This document shows positions 19,132 to 28,221 of a stretch of DNA of 64,000 nucleotides, one piece after another. Below the pieces are notes generated by a model that was given only the letters and a program-made list of their open reading frames with translations, was not told the DNA's origin and ran no database searches. The translations under genes were made by a program, and so were the position numbers. The stretch comes from Agromyces sp. Leaf222 (GTDB taxonomy: Bacteria > Actinomycetota > Actinomycetes > Actinomycetales > Microbacteriaceae): positions 434,001 through 498,000 of the forward strand of contig NZ_LMKQ01000002.1 of the NCBI RefSeq assembly GCF_001421565.1, in the 5' to 3' direction. Numbering within the stretch: the first letter of the stretch is position 1; every line of letters starts with the position of its first letter.

Positions 19132-19856
19132 CCACTCGCCTGCTGTTCCGCGCGATCTTCCGGCGCTGGTACGTGATGCTCCTCGCGGTCGTGGTCGCGG
19201 CCGGAGCGTACGTGCTGCTCGAGCGCGACGGCGGAACCTACTCGACGAAGCCGGTCGTGGCATTCCTGCTGCCCGGCGGCGAGTCCCTGGCGGCCGGCAA
19301 CGGACTCGAGAACGAGGCCGTCATCTCGTTCGCCGCGACGGTCGCCGAGTCGATCAACAACGGCCGCCCGGCCGAGCGCTACTCGCGCGACAGTGCGCCG
19401 CTCTACGGGGCGGGCATCCGTCAGGACGTCCGCATCTCGGTGCCGAGCGACGGCACGCAGTGGCGTGCGAACTTCCCGCGCGCCGAGATCGCGATCTCGA
19501 TCGTGGGCTCCGATCGTGCGTGGGTCGAGGCGACACAGCGTCAGTACCTCGAGAAGATCGTCGCGATCTCCGAGGCGCAGCAGATCGCGATCGGTGCCGT
19601 GGAGACCGAGCGCATCCACACCGAGGTCATGCCGCTCACGACAGCGATCGAATACGTCTCGGCGGGACGGACCGCAGAGCTCGCCGCGATGGGCGCGCTG
19701 CTCGCCGCGGCGCTCATCCTTGGGGCCTGGGTGTCGGTGCTCCTCGAACGCCGGTCGGCCTCGGCGCGGCGGCGCGTGCCGACCGGGCATCAGCAACCCA
19801 TGCGAAGTGCGGCCGGGCCGATACCTTCGCGATACCCTCTGCGTACCGAGGAGTGA
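19128..19856 (+). CDS. Wzz-like polysaccharide co-polymerase, short form (first)
   Basis: 242 residues. It has a transmembrane helix near the N-terminus (about 14-31), an extracytoplasmic middle domain and a second helix at about 182-202, then a basic, disordered cytoplasmic tail. This is the topology of Wzz/capsular chain-length proteins. The N-terminal RRWYVML pattern is shared with the next protein, so the two are related. There is no cytoplasmic Walker domain, so this is not a Wzc-type kinase. It overlaps the preceding glycosyltransferase by ATGA. Confidence 0.75.
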   Translation: MTTRLLFRAIFRRWYVMLLAVVVAAGAYVLLERDGGTYSTKPVVAFLLPGGESLAAGNGLENEAVISFAATVAESINNGRPAERYSRDSAPLYGAGIRQDVRISVPSDGTQWRANFPRAEIAISIVGSDRAWVEATQRQYLEKIVAISEAQQIAIGAVETERIHTEVMPLTTAIEYVSAGRTAELAAMGALLAAALILGAWVSVLLERRSASARRRVPTGHQQPMRSAAGPIPSRYPLRTEE

Positions 19857-19866
19857 GGCGGCGAAC

Positions 19867-20721
19867 ATGAACGTACTCGAGACGCTGCGGGGCCTGCTCC
19901 GACGCTGGTACATCACCCTGCCCGGCATCATCATCGCGCTCGGTCTCGCGCTGGCCGCCCTCGTGCTGACGCCGCCGAGCTATGAGCGGTCGGCGAGCCA
20001 GCTCCTGTTGCCGGACCGGGTGAGCCTTCCCGACGACGGTAACCCCTATCTCTACATCTCGGGGCTCTCGCTCGCGGCCGACGTCCTCGTCCGTGCCGTC
20101 GGATCCGAGAACACGCTCAACGAGATGGCCGAACGATTCCCGGGCGTGGAGATCGAGGTCGCGCGCGATCCGAGCACGGTGAGTCCGATCATCGTCGTGA
20201 CCGCGACCGCCGCTCAGGATGCCGAGGCGGGACGTGCCCTCGAGGCGATGATCGAGCAGACGGTGGACACGCTCGACCAGATGCAGGAGGACGACGGCAT
20301 CGCTCCCGGGAGCCGCATCCGCGTGTCGACCTTGACGGTCGACCAGCAGGGCATCACGATCCAGAAGACGCGGTACGCGTTCGCCGCAATCGCGCTCGCG
20401 GGCGGTCTCCTCCTCACGATCGTCGTCGCCGCGCTGGTCGACGGGTTGAGCGTGCGCAGACGCCGTCGGTCGTCAGCGATCGACGCGGGCGGCGAAGCGG
20501 ATGCTGCGGGCGAACCCGACGGCGGAACCCAAGGGCTCCGGGCGAGCGCACTCGACCGGGTTTCGACGGCACCCCCCGCCGCCGAACGTGCCCCCGGGCC
20601 GCCACTGCCGGACGAGCCGCTGATCTCCGCCGGGTCGCCCGCCGCAGGTGAGACAGCCCTCGAACACGAGCGAGCGCTGCAGTCGGCGCGACCGCAGCAC
20701 CACCCACGAACCCGCACATGA
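19867..20721 (+). CDS. Wzz-like polysaccharide co-polymerase (second)
   Basis: 284 residues with LLRRWYITLPG leading the first helix (about 17-35), an external domain with VLTPPSYERSASQLLLPD, and a second helix at about 178-198. An 80-residue charged and Pro/Ala-rich tail follows. The family controls chain length and assembly with Wzy. No tyrosine-kinase module or Tyr-rich tail is present. The ribosome binding site is a GAGTGAGGCGG stretch before ATG 19867. It overlaps the polymerase start by ATGA. Confidence 0.78.
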   Translation: MNVLETLRGLLRRWYITLPGIIIALGLALAALVLTPPSYERSASQLLLPDRVSLPDDGNPYLYISGLSLAADVLVRAVGSENTLNEMAERFPGVEIEVARDPSTVSPIIVVTATAAQDAEAGRALEAMIEQTVDTLDQMQEDDGIAPGSRIRVSTLTVDQQGITIQKTRYAFAAIALAGGLLLTIVVAALVDGLSVRRRRRSSAIDAGGEADAAGEPDGGTQGLRASALDRVSTAPPAAERAPGPPLPDEPLISAGSPAAGETALEHERALQSARPQHHPRTRT

Positions 20722-22106
20722 GCTCGAGTCGCACCACGCAGCGGAGGACGGCACGTCAGCACGTCGGCAATCGACGAATCTGGCAGCCCGACGCCGTATT
20801 CATGCTGAGCGTGTACGTGGTGCTGCTGTGCGTCATCCCGTCGGGCCTGACGATCACGGTCCTCGCGTCGCTCGGTTGGCCGTCACTGCTGTGGGGGTTG
20901 CTGCTCGCCTTCTGGTGGGCCGTGCATCAACTCATGGTCGTCTCCCGCCCGGTGGAGCATCCTTCCCAGCCGGTCCGGCTGGTGTTCGCCGGGCTGGTGC
21001 TGGTCGCCCTGGTGAGCTTCGCTGCCGCGATGCTGCGCGGCCAGCCCGTGGACCAGGTGAGCCCCGCGATGACGAGCCTGCTGCGGCTCGTGTCATTGGG
21101 CGGTGTCCTGTTCGTCGCCGTCGACGGCATCCGCACGCTCGAGGAACTCCGCCGACTCGTCAACGTGCTCGTGGTCGTCGTCTCGCTGGTCGCCGTGCTC
21201 GGCCTCGCCCAGTTCGTCACCGGGCAGGAGATCATCGACGCGATCACGATCCCAGGCATGAGCGTGAACGAATCCGGAGGGGCGCAGGTTCGAGGAGCGT
21301 TCGTCAGAGCGGTGGGCACCGCGATCAACCCGCTCGAGTACGCGGCCCTCCTGTGCATGGTCTTCCCATTCGCGCTCGCGTTCGCCTTGCGGACGAGACC
21401 GGGACCGCGGCTGTCGTTCGCGCGCGCCGTCCGGTTGCTTCCACTCGCCCTGATCAGCATTGCCACCCTGATCTCGGCCTCGCGCTCCGCGCTGCTCGGC
21501 CTCCTCGTGGCGATCGTCGGCATGCTGCCGGCACTGTCGAGGAAGTTGAGGACCGGGGTGGTGATCGGCGGCCTCATGCTCGCGGCGATCGTGATGGTCG
21601 CCGTGCCCGGAATGTTCTCGACGATGCTCGCGCAGTTCGTCGAGGTCGACGACGACCCGAGTGCGCAGTCCAGGACGAACGCCCTCGCGAAGTTGCCGGA
21701 TTTCATCGCCGCCTCGCCGTTCGTCGGCACCGGCTTCGGCACGTTCCTCTCGCGGTACTACATCTTCGACAACGCGTGGGCGCTCTGGACCATCGAGCTG
21801 GGCATCCTCGGACTGGTCGGGCTCCTGTCACTCGTCTGCTGCGCGATGTGGTCGGCGTTCCATGCCCGCACCGTGACCGACGACCCCGAGATCCGCCTGC
21901 TCGGGCAGGCGGCGGGCGTGTCCGTGCTCACCGCTGCCGTGATCTTCGCTGGATTCGACGGGTTCTCGTTCCCGATTTCGAGCGGCCTGTTCTTCGTCTG
22001 CGTCGGCCTCTGCGCAGCGGTGCGCTCGGTCGCGGCCTTCGACGCCGCAGCCAAGGCAGGCGGGCCGGTGGGCGACCTCGCAGAGGACCACGAAATCAGG
22101 TCGTGA
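20718..22106 (+). CDS. O-antigen ligase/Wzy-like polysaccharide polymerase
   Basis: 462 residues with about 11-12 predicted membrane helices. The C-terminal half shows the Wzy_C pattern: a small external loop followed by SRSALLGLLVAIVG and then IAASPFVGTGFGTF, with the conserved G-x-G-x-G-T-F. It should join lipid-linked repeat units at the outer face of the membrane. It is the last gene of the operon begun at 10224 and is followed by a strong hairpin shared with the convergent DUF4082 gene. Confidence 0.85.
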   Translation: MSSSRTTQRRTARQHVGNRRIWQPDAVFMLSVYVVLLCVIPSGLTITVLASLGWPSLLWGLLLAFWWAVHQLMVVSRPVEHPSQPVRLVFAGLVLVALVSFAAAMLRGQPVDQVSPAMTSLLRLVSLGGVLFVAVDGIRTLEELRRLVNVLVVVVSLVAVLGLAQFVTGQEIIDAITIPGMSVNESGGAQVRGAFVRAVGTAINPLEYAALLCMVFPFALAFALRTRPGPRLSFARAVRLLPLALISIATLISASRSALLGLLVAIVGMLPALSRKLRTGVVIGGLMLAAIVMVAVPGMFSTMLAQFVEVDDDPSAQSRTNALAKLPDFIAASPFVGTGFGTFLSRYYIFDNAWALWTIELGILGLVGLLSLVCCAMWSAFHARTVTDDPEIRLLGQAAGVSVLTAAVIFAGFDGFSFPISSGLFFVCVGLCAAVRSVAAFDAAAKAGGPVGDLAEDHEIRS

Positions 22107-22123
22107 CGGGCGAGCCCTTGACG

Positions 22124-22142
22124 GACGCCCCGTGGGGGCGTC
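22124..22142. terminator. hairpin between convergent genes
   Basis: GACGCCCC (22124-22131) and GGGGCGTC (22135-22142) pair perfectly around a 3-base loop. It lies 18 bp after the polymerase stop and 23 bp from the stop of the convergent gene, so it can serve both strands. The T tract is weak. Confidence 0.7.
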
Positions 22143-22164
22143 GGTGGGACGCGCGGCCCACGGT

Positions 22165-24099
22165 TCAATCGGCGAGGGCGATCCGGTAGATGTGATGCGT
22201 GTGTTCAGCGGCGAACGAGTCGCTGAACGTGCCATTCGAGACCTTGATCGTGCGACCCTCGCCGACGACCACGACGGATGCCGCGGAGGCGAGCTCGGGC
22301 GGAAGCACGAACGTCCGGGACCCGGTGCCGCCGTCCGTCATCGCGAAGACGTAGGCGTCACCGCCGGCGGCCTTGAGGCTCGTGTCGAGGCCGGTGCCGA
22401 ATCGCCAGGTGTACGTCGGCGTGTTGAGCACCGGGGCGAGCGAGCGCACCTGCGCATTCACGGCGGTGATCTTCGCCTTGCGGTCTGCGCCGCACTCGAG
22501 GATCGAGTAGTTGCCGCACTCGCCGTTGTTGTTGTGCTGGAAATACGCGATGCCCGACGCGCCGTTGATGATCGCGTTCCACACCGCACCCTCGATCTGT
22601 TCGCCGGTGATCGTGGTCGCATCGTTGTCGGTCAGGTACGGCATGGCGGTCTCGACGAACACCCAGTTCGGCGTGAGGTCCTTCGGGTTCGCGAACGTCT
22701 CCATGCGGTCCTGCAGCCAGCCATAGGCGCTCGAGCTCGCCGGGCTCTTTCCGATGGGCCAGGCGGGGTTCGTGGCGAGAAGCCCTTGCACGTGCGGGCT
22801 CGTGTACGCGTACTTGTCGACACTCGTGACGTCCAGCAGGGCGACATGGTCGTCCATCGTCGCCGGCGACCACCACGTGCCGAGCACGCCGTTGCCGAAG
22901 TTGGCCTGCAGGAACCGGCCGTCCTTGCGTGAACGCAGTTCCTCCGACCACGCGCGCTGCTGTGCGAGCCAGGCTTGCTCATCGCCCTGGCAGCCGCCGA
23001 GACCCATGTCGCACTCGTCGCTGACCAGCCAGCCGACGACACCGGGGTCGTCGCCCACTTCGGACCGAGTCCACTCGTCGCGCTGGGCGAGCACCGAGAT
23101 ACCCTGACCGGTCATCGTCGAGACGCTTGAGCCGTCGTGCTCTGCGCCCATGTAGGTGTTGACCCCGGCGGCCTTCAGCGCGGCAGCGTGCTCCGGCTTG
23201 CCGAGGAACACCGAGATCGGGAAGAACGCGGCGTCGGCCCATCCCGATGCCTTCGCCTTGGGGAACTGGGCGTAATACGAGGGGCCTCCGTACCATGCCT
23301 CCTTCGGCAGGGTGAGCTGCGAACTGCCCAGCGGCGGACTGGTTGGCGGGTTCGTCGTGGGTGGGGTGGTCGGCTTCGGCGTGACGGTCGGCGTCGGCGT
23401 GACGGTCGGCTTGGGCGTCGCCGTCGCCGTCGGCTTGGGCGTCGCCGTCGGCGTCACGACGGGAACTCGACCGCCCGCGACGTACCGCACGTCGACGTAG
23501 TAGTTGGAGTTGCGGTAGTTCGAGGTGGGGTACCCGCCCTTGCCGTACCGGTACACGCCGGCGCCCTTCGGGAAGGTCACGCCACCCTTCGTCTTGGCGC
23601 GGGTGAAGTACTGCGTGTCGGCCGCGTATCGGCCCTTCGGCGCCAGGTACGACGCGACGTACGTCTTGCCGACCTCGACGCGCACCGGCTTGCTGAAGTT
23701 CGCGCCGACCCATCCGGAGGTCTTGCCGGCGGGGAAGCGCACCGTTGCGAGTCGCTTGCCGGTCGGGCTCCACAGCGATCCGACATGCGGGCCGCGGTTC
23801 GCGGGTGTCCGGTAGAACTCGATGCCCGTGATCGTGCCGGCTTTCGCCACCGTGAAGCGCACGCCGAGTTCGACCGAGGCCGTGTCGGGGTCGGCGGCGA
23901 CGCGGGGGCGCACCGAGTTGTCGAAGACGCCGGTGGCGGCGCTGGCAGGCGCGGCGCCGAGCGTCGACCCGACGACGGCCGTCGTCGTGGCGAGCACCGC
24001 CGTGAGCGCGAGCGCGGCAAGCGTGAAGAGACGTCGTCGCCGACGCGGCCCCCGATGGACTGCTCGCTCGGTTCGTTGACGCTGAGAGCTCGTTGCCAC
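22165..24099 (-). CDS. secreted DUF4082 protein with C-terminal glycosidase-like domain
   Basis: 644 residues from GTG 24099. A basic N-terminus and hydrophobic core are followed by an Ala-rich cleavage region (APASA, about residue 54). One DUF4082 domain (about 57-206) resembles those of the 1500-residue protein. A Thr-Pro-Lys repeat linker (about 212-255) leads to a domain of about 380 residues that looks like a TIM-barrel glycoside hydrolase. WLVSDECDMG and NWVFVETAMPYLT offer two acidic residues where clan GH-A enzymes carry theirs, and AVWNAIINGASGIAYFQH is typical of the last strands. Probable role: cutting or remodelling the exported polysaccharide (inference). Confidence 0.85.
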   Translation of the reverse strand: MATSSQRQRTERAVHRGPRRRRRLFTLAALALTAVLATTTAVVGSTLGAAPASAATGVFDNSVRPRVAADPDTASVELGVRFTVAKAGTITGIEFYRTPANRGPHVGSLWSPTGKRLATVRFPAGKTSGWVGANFSKPVRVEVGKTYVASYLAPKGRYAADTQYFTRAKTKGGVTFPKGAGVYRYGKGGYPTSNYRNSNYYVDVRYVAGGRVPVVTPTATPKPTATATPKPTVTPTPTVTPKPTTPPTTNPPTSPPLGSSQLTLPKEAWYGGPSYYAQFPKAKASGWADAAFFPISVFLGKPEHAAALKAAGVNTYMGAEHDGSSVSTMTGQGISVLAQRDEWTRSEVGDDPGVVGWLVSDECDMGLGGCQGDEQAWLAQQRAWSEELRSRKDGRFLQANFGNGVLGTWWSPATMDDHVALLDVTSVDKYAYTSPHVQGLLATNPAWPIGKSPASSSAYGWLQDRMETFANPKDLTPNWVFVETAMPYLTDNDATTITGEQIEGAVWNAIINGASGIAYFQHNNNGECGNYSILECGADRKAKITAVNAQVRSLAPVLNTPTYTWRFGTGLDTSLKAAGGDAYVFAMTDGGTGSRTFVLPPELASAASVVVVGEGRTIKVSNGTFSDSFAAEHTHHIYRIALAD

Positions 24100-24169
24100 G
24101 TTCTACATCCCATGCTCGGTCGAGTCGATATCGATCGAGTGTCGCGCGTAGGGTCCCGCACCCGCGCAA

Positions 24170-24200
24170 AGCCTAACATTGAGGATCGCTCGGTTGGCAA
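24170..24200 (-). promoter_or_regulatory. candidate promoter of the DUF4082/glycosidase-like gene
   Basis: On the minus strand TTGCCA (24195-24200) and an extended -10, TGTTAGGCT with core TAGGCT at 24170-24175, are separated by 19 bp. This predicts a start near 24163 and a leader of about 64 nt. The leader contains the palindrome TCGATATCGA (24125-24134). Confidence 0.5.
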
Positions 24201-24240
24201 GCCTCTCGATCGAACGCCGCGGAACGGACATGCGTCTCGG

Positions 24241-25149
24241 TCAGGTCCTTCCGGCCGCTGTCTCCGCAGCGTCGGCCAGGCGATCGAGGACTGCCCGGTC
24301 CGTCGCCGAGGTCGACTGGACGTGGATGGCGAGGTGCTCTGCGGCGAGACGATGCACGAAGGCGTCGGCGCCGGCCCGATCAAGTGGGGCGGGGTCCCAG
24401 TGGCTGAGGCAGCGCGTCTCGGCGGAGGTGAACGATTGCTCCGAATCCGTGCCGAAGGCCGCCACGTACTCGCCGTACAGCAGGCACTCCGACAGGGCGA
24501 GTTCCGATGCGAGGACTCCGGCCCACGGCCGCCCGGTCACGGTCTCGACCCGCCCGAGCAGTGCTCGCACGGTTGCGGGCGACCAGGTCAGGAAGCTCGC
24601 GATGTAGTCCGCCGCATCGGGATCCGGGGTGGGCGTGCCGATGAGCCGGGCCGCATTCGTGCGCCACCGGATGTGCTGGGGCATGCCCGCGTGGACGGCG
24701 CCGGGACTGCGGTAGAGGCGCACTCGATCGCCGTCGCGGAACATCGACTCGTCGAGGTCGCGCACGATGAGCACGTCCGAATCGATGATCAGCGCGACGT
24801 CCTCCTCGCGGCTCGCGACGAAGGCGAGCTTCACGAGTTGCTGGAGGATCCACCCGCGCACCGGCGGCCACGGCCGGGCGAGGTTCACCGCCGCGACGTC
24901 GAATCGACGCGGCAGCCTGGCCAGCCTGCTCAGCCGGCTCGTCGAGACGAAGGAGCGCGGCAGTACGTCGAACTGCGAGTGCACCTGCAGACGATCGGAC
25001 GCGAGCTGCGAGAACAGGCGCAGGTCGGGCGGAGGCACGAGCACGTGGTGCGTCACGTCCTCGGGGGCATGGCGCAGCACCGACTCGTGCAGGCGGGCGA
25101 AGTTCTCGTAGTCCGGCGCGTAGCTCGGCGTCACGATCGCGAGGCTCAT
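24241..25149 (-). CDS. DUF6492-type glycosyltransferase-like protein
   Basis: 302 residues, starting at ATG 25149, which overlaps the stop of the gene upstream (ATGA). SLAIVTPSYAPDYENFARLH at the N-terminus and RGWILQQLVKLAF with DSDVLIVRDLD form the pattern of DUF6492, a GT-A-like family in which the D-x-D segment would bind metal and nucleotide sugar. I recognise the family but not a proven activity. It is the last gene of the minus-strand unit 27723-24241. Confidence 0.72.
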   Translation of the reverse strand: MSLAIVTPSYAPDYENFARLHESVLRHAPEDVTHHVLVPPPDLRLFSQLASDRLQVHSQFDVLPRSFVSTSRLSRLARLPRRFDVAAVNLARPWPPVRGWILQQLVKLAFVASREEDVALIIDSDVLIVRDLDESMFRDGDRVRLYRSPGAVHAGMPQHIRWRTNAARLIGTPTPDPDAADYIASFLTWSPATVRALLGRVETVTGRPWAGVLASELALSECLLYGEYVAAFGTDSEQSFTSAETRCLSHWDPAPLDRAGADAFVHRLAAEHLAIHVQSTSATDRAVLDRLADAAETAAGRT

Positions 25150-26153
25150 GCGGCGCTCCCTGTTTCGTCGTGACGGCTCGCCCGCGGCAGGTCCGCCCAG
25201 GTGCGTTCTGAGAGCACGGTGCGCAGTGCCGCGCGATGGGCCGGCATCCACGCGCGCGCCGCCTCGTGCATCACGACCGCGCCGCGGTAGGCGGCCGCGG
25301 TGATCGGGCCGTGGTGCTTGCGCATGTAGCGGATGCGGTTGACGGCCATGAGGCGCTCGAGGTCGACCGAGGCGCCCGAGCCGCCCTGTGCGTGGCGCAC
25401 GACGGCCCCAGGCTCGAACCAGACCGTGCGACCCAGGTCGCGCACGCGGCGCAGGAAGTCGGTCTCCTCCGAGTAGAGGAAGAAGCGCTCGTCCCACGGG
25501 CCGACGGCGCGTGCGACCCGTGCGTCGATCAGCAGCGCGGCGCCCGTGGCCCAGTCGGCCGGGTGCGGGTGCTCGTATGCCGAGGCGTCGTGGACGACCT
25601 CGGCGAACGCGCCGGGGCGGGAGGCGAACCGGCTCCCGAAGGCCGCATCGCCGACCGCGCGGAGCAACGACGGCTCTCGCCTGAGCGAGGTGAACGGCGA
25701 GCCGTCGGCGTCGAGGATCCTCGGCACGACGACCCCGACATCCGAGTGCCGCAGGCGTTCGCGGAGCGCGGCGATGGCGCCGGGCACGACGACGAGGTCG
25801 GGATTGAGGATGAGGATGGTGCCGGCATCACCGACGGCGCGCATCGCGGCGTTGATCCCGCCCGCGTAGCCGAGGTTGCCGCCCGTCTCGATGGCGACGA
25901 TGTCCGAGTGGCTGCGGGCGACGGCGAGGGTGCCGTCCGAGGAGCCGTTGTCGGCGACGACCACGCGCAGTCGCTGGCCCGCTGCCTCGACCCGGAGCGA
26001 CGCGATCAGGGCCTCGAGGTCGTTCGCGCTCTCGTAGGTGACCACGACGACCGCGACGTCGGCCGTGGCATCCGGACCCGCGAACCGGCCGGACCGCGAC
26101 GACGCGGGGTCGTCGCCGATCGCGACCGCCGGGCTCGCATCGGGGGAGGCCAT
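25146..26153 (-). CDS. GT2 family glycosyltransferase (rhamnosyltransferase-like)
   Basis: 335 residues. After a 30-residue Ala/Ser/Asp-rich lead the GT-A fold begins with VAVVVVTYESANDLEALI. It continues with VVVADNGSSDGTL, GGNLGYAGGINAAM and LILNPDLVV, and FFLYSEETDFLRRVRDLG provides the ED-motif. This is close to the WbbL-like rhamnosyltransferase group, though donor identity is uncertain. ATG 26153 lies two bases after the upstream gene's stop, and the stop overlaps the next gene. Confidence 0.88.
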   Translation of the reverse strand: MASPDASPAVAIGDDPASSRSGRFAGPDATADVAVVVVTYESANDLEALIASLRVEAAGQRLRVVVADNGSSDGTLAVARSHSDIVAIETGGNLGYAGGINAAMRAVGDAGTILILNPDLVVVPGAIAALRERLRHSDVGVVVPRILDADGSPFTSLRREPSLLRAVGDAAFGSRFASRPGAFAEVVHDASAYEHPHPADWATGAALLIDARVARAVGPWDERFFLYSEETDFLRRVRDLGRTVWFEPGAVVRHAQGGSGASVDLERLMAVNRIRYMRKHHGPITAAAYRGAVVMHEAARAWMPAHRAALRTVLSERTWADLPRASRHDETGSAA

Positions 26154-26155
26154 GG

Positions 26156-27091
26156 CTACGCCGACCCCGCCCCGCTGCGCCGCAGGATGCGGTAGGCGCC
26201 GGGCCCGTAGAGCAGGTATCGCTTGGCGAGGCGCTTGGGCTCGAGCACGAGTCGCCACGCCCATTCCATGCCGTGCGACGAGACCCATTCGGGCGCCCGC
26301 GAGACTCGCCCGGCGAGGAAGTCGACCACCGCGCCGAACGCGAGCAGCACCTTCGCCCCGGTCATCACGCCGAAGTGGTCGATCCACAGCTCCTGACGGG
26401 GCTTGCCGAGGCAGACGACGAGGATGTCGACGCCCGCCGCCGCGATCTCCGCGGCGAGGTCCGACGACGAGTCCATGTCGAGCAGTTCGGCGCGCGCGGG
26501 CGACCAGACGCCGGCCACCCGGAGGTTCGGCGAGCGCTCGCGCAGGGCTTCGAGCAGTCGATTGCGGATGTCGGGGGCTCCGCCGATGAACCCGACCGAG
26601 ACGCCGTCGGCCTCGGCGTGCTCGAGGATGGGGCCGATCAGGTCGCTCCCCGAGAGCCGCGGCCACGCCTGGCCCGTCGCGCGGCGCGCCTGTGCGGCGA
26701 TGGGTGCGCCGTCGATGAGGTGCAGCCAGCGGATGTCGCTGCGTGCGCCGTCGCGGATGCCGAAGGCCCCGGTCAGCACGCGTCGATCGCCGAAGTAGTG
26801 CAGGTGGTCGAGGTTGACGGAGACCACGCCGAGCGGCCGCTCTCCGGTGGTGAGCGATCGGCGTCGGATCTGCTCGACCGCGTCGGCGCGCCCGTGGAGG
26901 TCGACGGGCACGCCGCCGAGGCGAACGCGCACCGGCGCGGTGCCATGCTCGACGGCGACGATCGAGCCGGTGCCGGTCTGAGATGGGGCAGGTGTCGTCG
27001 CGGCGGTCGGGTCGCCCTGGGCTGCTCCGGTGATCGCGTCCGTCGCATCGAGGCGGGTGCTCGACGCACGGTCGCGGCGGATGAGCGTCAT
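26156..27091 (-). CDS. WecG/TagA/CpsF family glycosyltransferase
   Basis: 311-residue GT26 enzyme that typically transfers N-acetylmannosamine or a related HexNAc(A) residue to a lipid-linked sugar. Residues 1-60 are a non-conserved lead. After them come LGVVSVNLDHLHY, LIDGAPI, VGFIGGAPDI, CLGKPRQELW and GAVVDFLAG. WVSSHGMEWAWRLVLEP closes the family signature. The start ATG 27091 overlaps the stop of the acetyltransferase gene (ATGA). It supports a second-sugar addition step after the initiating transferase. Confidence 0.9.
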   Translation of the reverse strand: MTLIRRDRASSTRLDATDAITGAAQGDPTAATTPAPSQTGTGSIVAVEHGTAPVRVRLGGVPVDLHGRADAVEQIRRRSLTTGERPLGVVSVNLDHLHYFGDRRVLTGAFGIRDGARSDIRWLHLIDGAPIAAQARRATGQAWPRLSGSDLIGPILEHAEADGVSVGFIGGAPDIRNRLLEALRERSPNLRVAGVWSPARAELLDMDSSSDLAAEIAAAGVDILVVCLGKPRQELWIDHFGVMTGAKVLLAFGAVVDFLAGRVSRAPEWVSSHGMEWAWRLVLEPKRLAKRYLLYGPGAYRILRRSGAGSA

Positions 27092-27723
27092 GACGCCGTC
27101 TCCTCGGCCAGGACCCCGTCGACCTCGTGGTGGCGTTGCCCGGTGCTCGGGCACACCCAGACGCCCGGCGGTCCCTCGACGAGGGGCACACCGGCGCGGC
27201 CGACCCAGCCGATGCGGCGGGCGGGAACCCCGACGACGAGCGCGTACGCCGGCACGTTCCGCGTCACGACGGCTCCGGCGGCGATGAGCGACCACTCGCC
27301 GATCTCGACGGGGGCCACGCACACCGCGCGCGCGCCGACGGATGCGCCGCGACGCACCGTGACGCCGACCGCGGTCCAGTCCTCAGCGGACTTGATCGTG
27401 CCGTCGGGGTTCACCGCTCGTGGGAACTCGTCGTTCGTGAGCACCACGCCCGGGCCGATGAAGACGCCGTCCTCGAGTCGGGCCGGCTCGTACACGAGCG
27501 CGTTGTTCTGCACCTTGCAGCGGTCGCCGAGCACGACGCCGGGGCCGAGGTACACGTTGCGGCCGATGACGCATTCCTCGCCGATGACCACGTGGTCGCG
27601 CACCTGGCTCAGATGCCAGATCGACGTGCCGTCGCCGATGGCCGCCGATGGGTCGATCGAGGCGCTCGTCGCCACGCGGACGACGGGTTCGATGGCCTCG
27701 TCGGGCACCAGGGCGGTCGTCAT
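27088..27723 (-). CDS. WbpD/WlbB-like UDP-amino-sugar N-acetyltransferase
   Basis: 211-residue left-handed beta-helix acetyltransferase. ATG 27723 follows GAGGAGG. The hexapeptide core starts at about residue 20, and TSIWHLSQVRDHVVIGEECV then VQNNALVYEPARLEDGVFIG are close to WbpD/WlbB. Those enzymes acetylate the 3-amino group of UDP-2-acetamido-3-amino-2,3-dideoxyglucuronate. The His in SIWHLSQ and the Asn pair in VQNNALVY fit the active-site pattern. It complements the WlbA-like and WlbC-like enzymes of the plus-strand operon. Confidence 0.87.
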   Translation of the reverse strand: MTTALVPDEAIEPVVRVATSASIDPSAAIGDGTSIWHLSQVRDHVVIGEECVIGRNVYLGPGVVLGDRCKVQNNALVYEPARLEDGVFIGPGVVLTNDEFPRAVNPDGTIKSAEDWTAVGVTVRRGASVGARAVCVAPVEIGEWSLIAAGAVVTRNVPAYALVVGVPARRIGWVGRAGVPLVEGPPGVWVCPSTGQRHHEVDGVLAEETAS

Positions 27724-28221
27724 CGTGGCCCGACCTCCTCGCGTCGCGAGACGGGTCGGCATTCGAGGCGTGCGGTGGCGGGAGTTCGGGTCGACGGGCG
27801 TTCGAGCATCTCGTGCGTACTCCGGATCGGGCAGGATGACCGCCGTGGTCATCGGGAGTCGGATGGTTCGGGGAGGCCCATGGGGTCGGGGCCGGTCGGG
27901 ATTCGTCGTGCTGCGGCCGGGGCTGTCGGCCGGGCGGTGCTTCGGGGTGTTCGGGTGGGTGGGAGGCGGGGCGGGCGTGTCGGGGAGTCGAACTGCTCGG
28001 GTGGCGGGTTGGTCGGGTTGGTGGGTTGCGGGGTTGCCGGGTTGGCGGGCCTGTTGGGGAGTCGGGACATCCGGATGGCGCAGGGTCCGGTCTTCGGGGA
28101 CCGGGTGATGATGCTTCGGCGTTCGTGTCGCGGTGATGCCGATCGCCTCGATCGGCTCGGTTCCGACGACTGCGTCGGATTCGCCGGCCGAACGGTCGCG
28201 TTCTGAGCCTCGGTGTGAACG
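27724..28221. other. 498-bp gene-free region, C-rich and G-poor on the minus strand
   Basis: No gene with a credible start and codon pattern was found. From about 27860 to 28080 the plus strand is G/T-rich with repeated GGGTTGG-like words, so the minus-strand transcript would be C-rich and G-poor. It lies directly downstream of the GMC oxidoreductase stop (minus strand) and upstream of the acetyltransferase gene, a setting suited to Rho-dependent termination or a long leader. The last 130 bp before 27723 carry the GAGGAGG ribosome binding site. Confidence 0.6.

Noticed and set aside
23370..23460. GGCGTC/GGCGTG repeats in the second DUF4082 gene (similar at 6590-6640)
   Set aside because: They encode Thr-Pro linkers between domains and need no separate explanation such as a CRISPR or mobile repeat.
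27849..28070. 73-codon Pro/Thr-rich minus-strand frame
   Set aside because: It is explained by the C-rich composition of the untranslated region, with no homology and no ribosome binding site.
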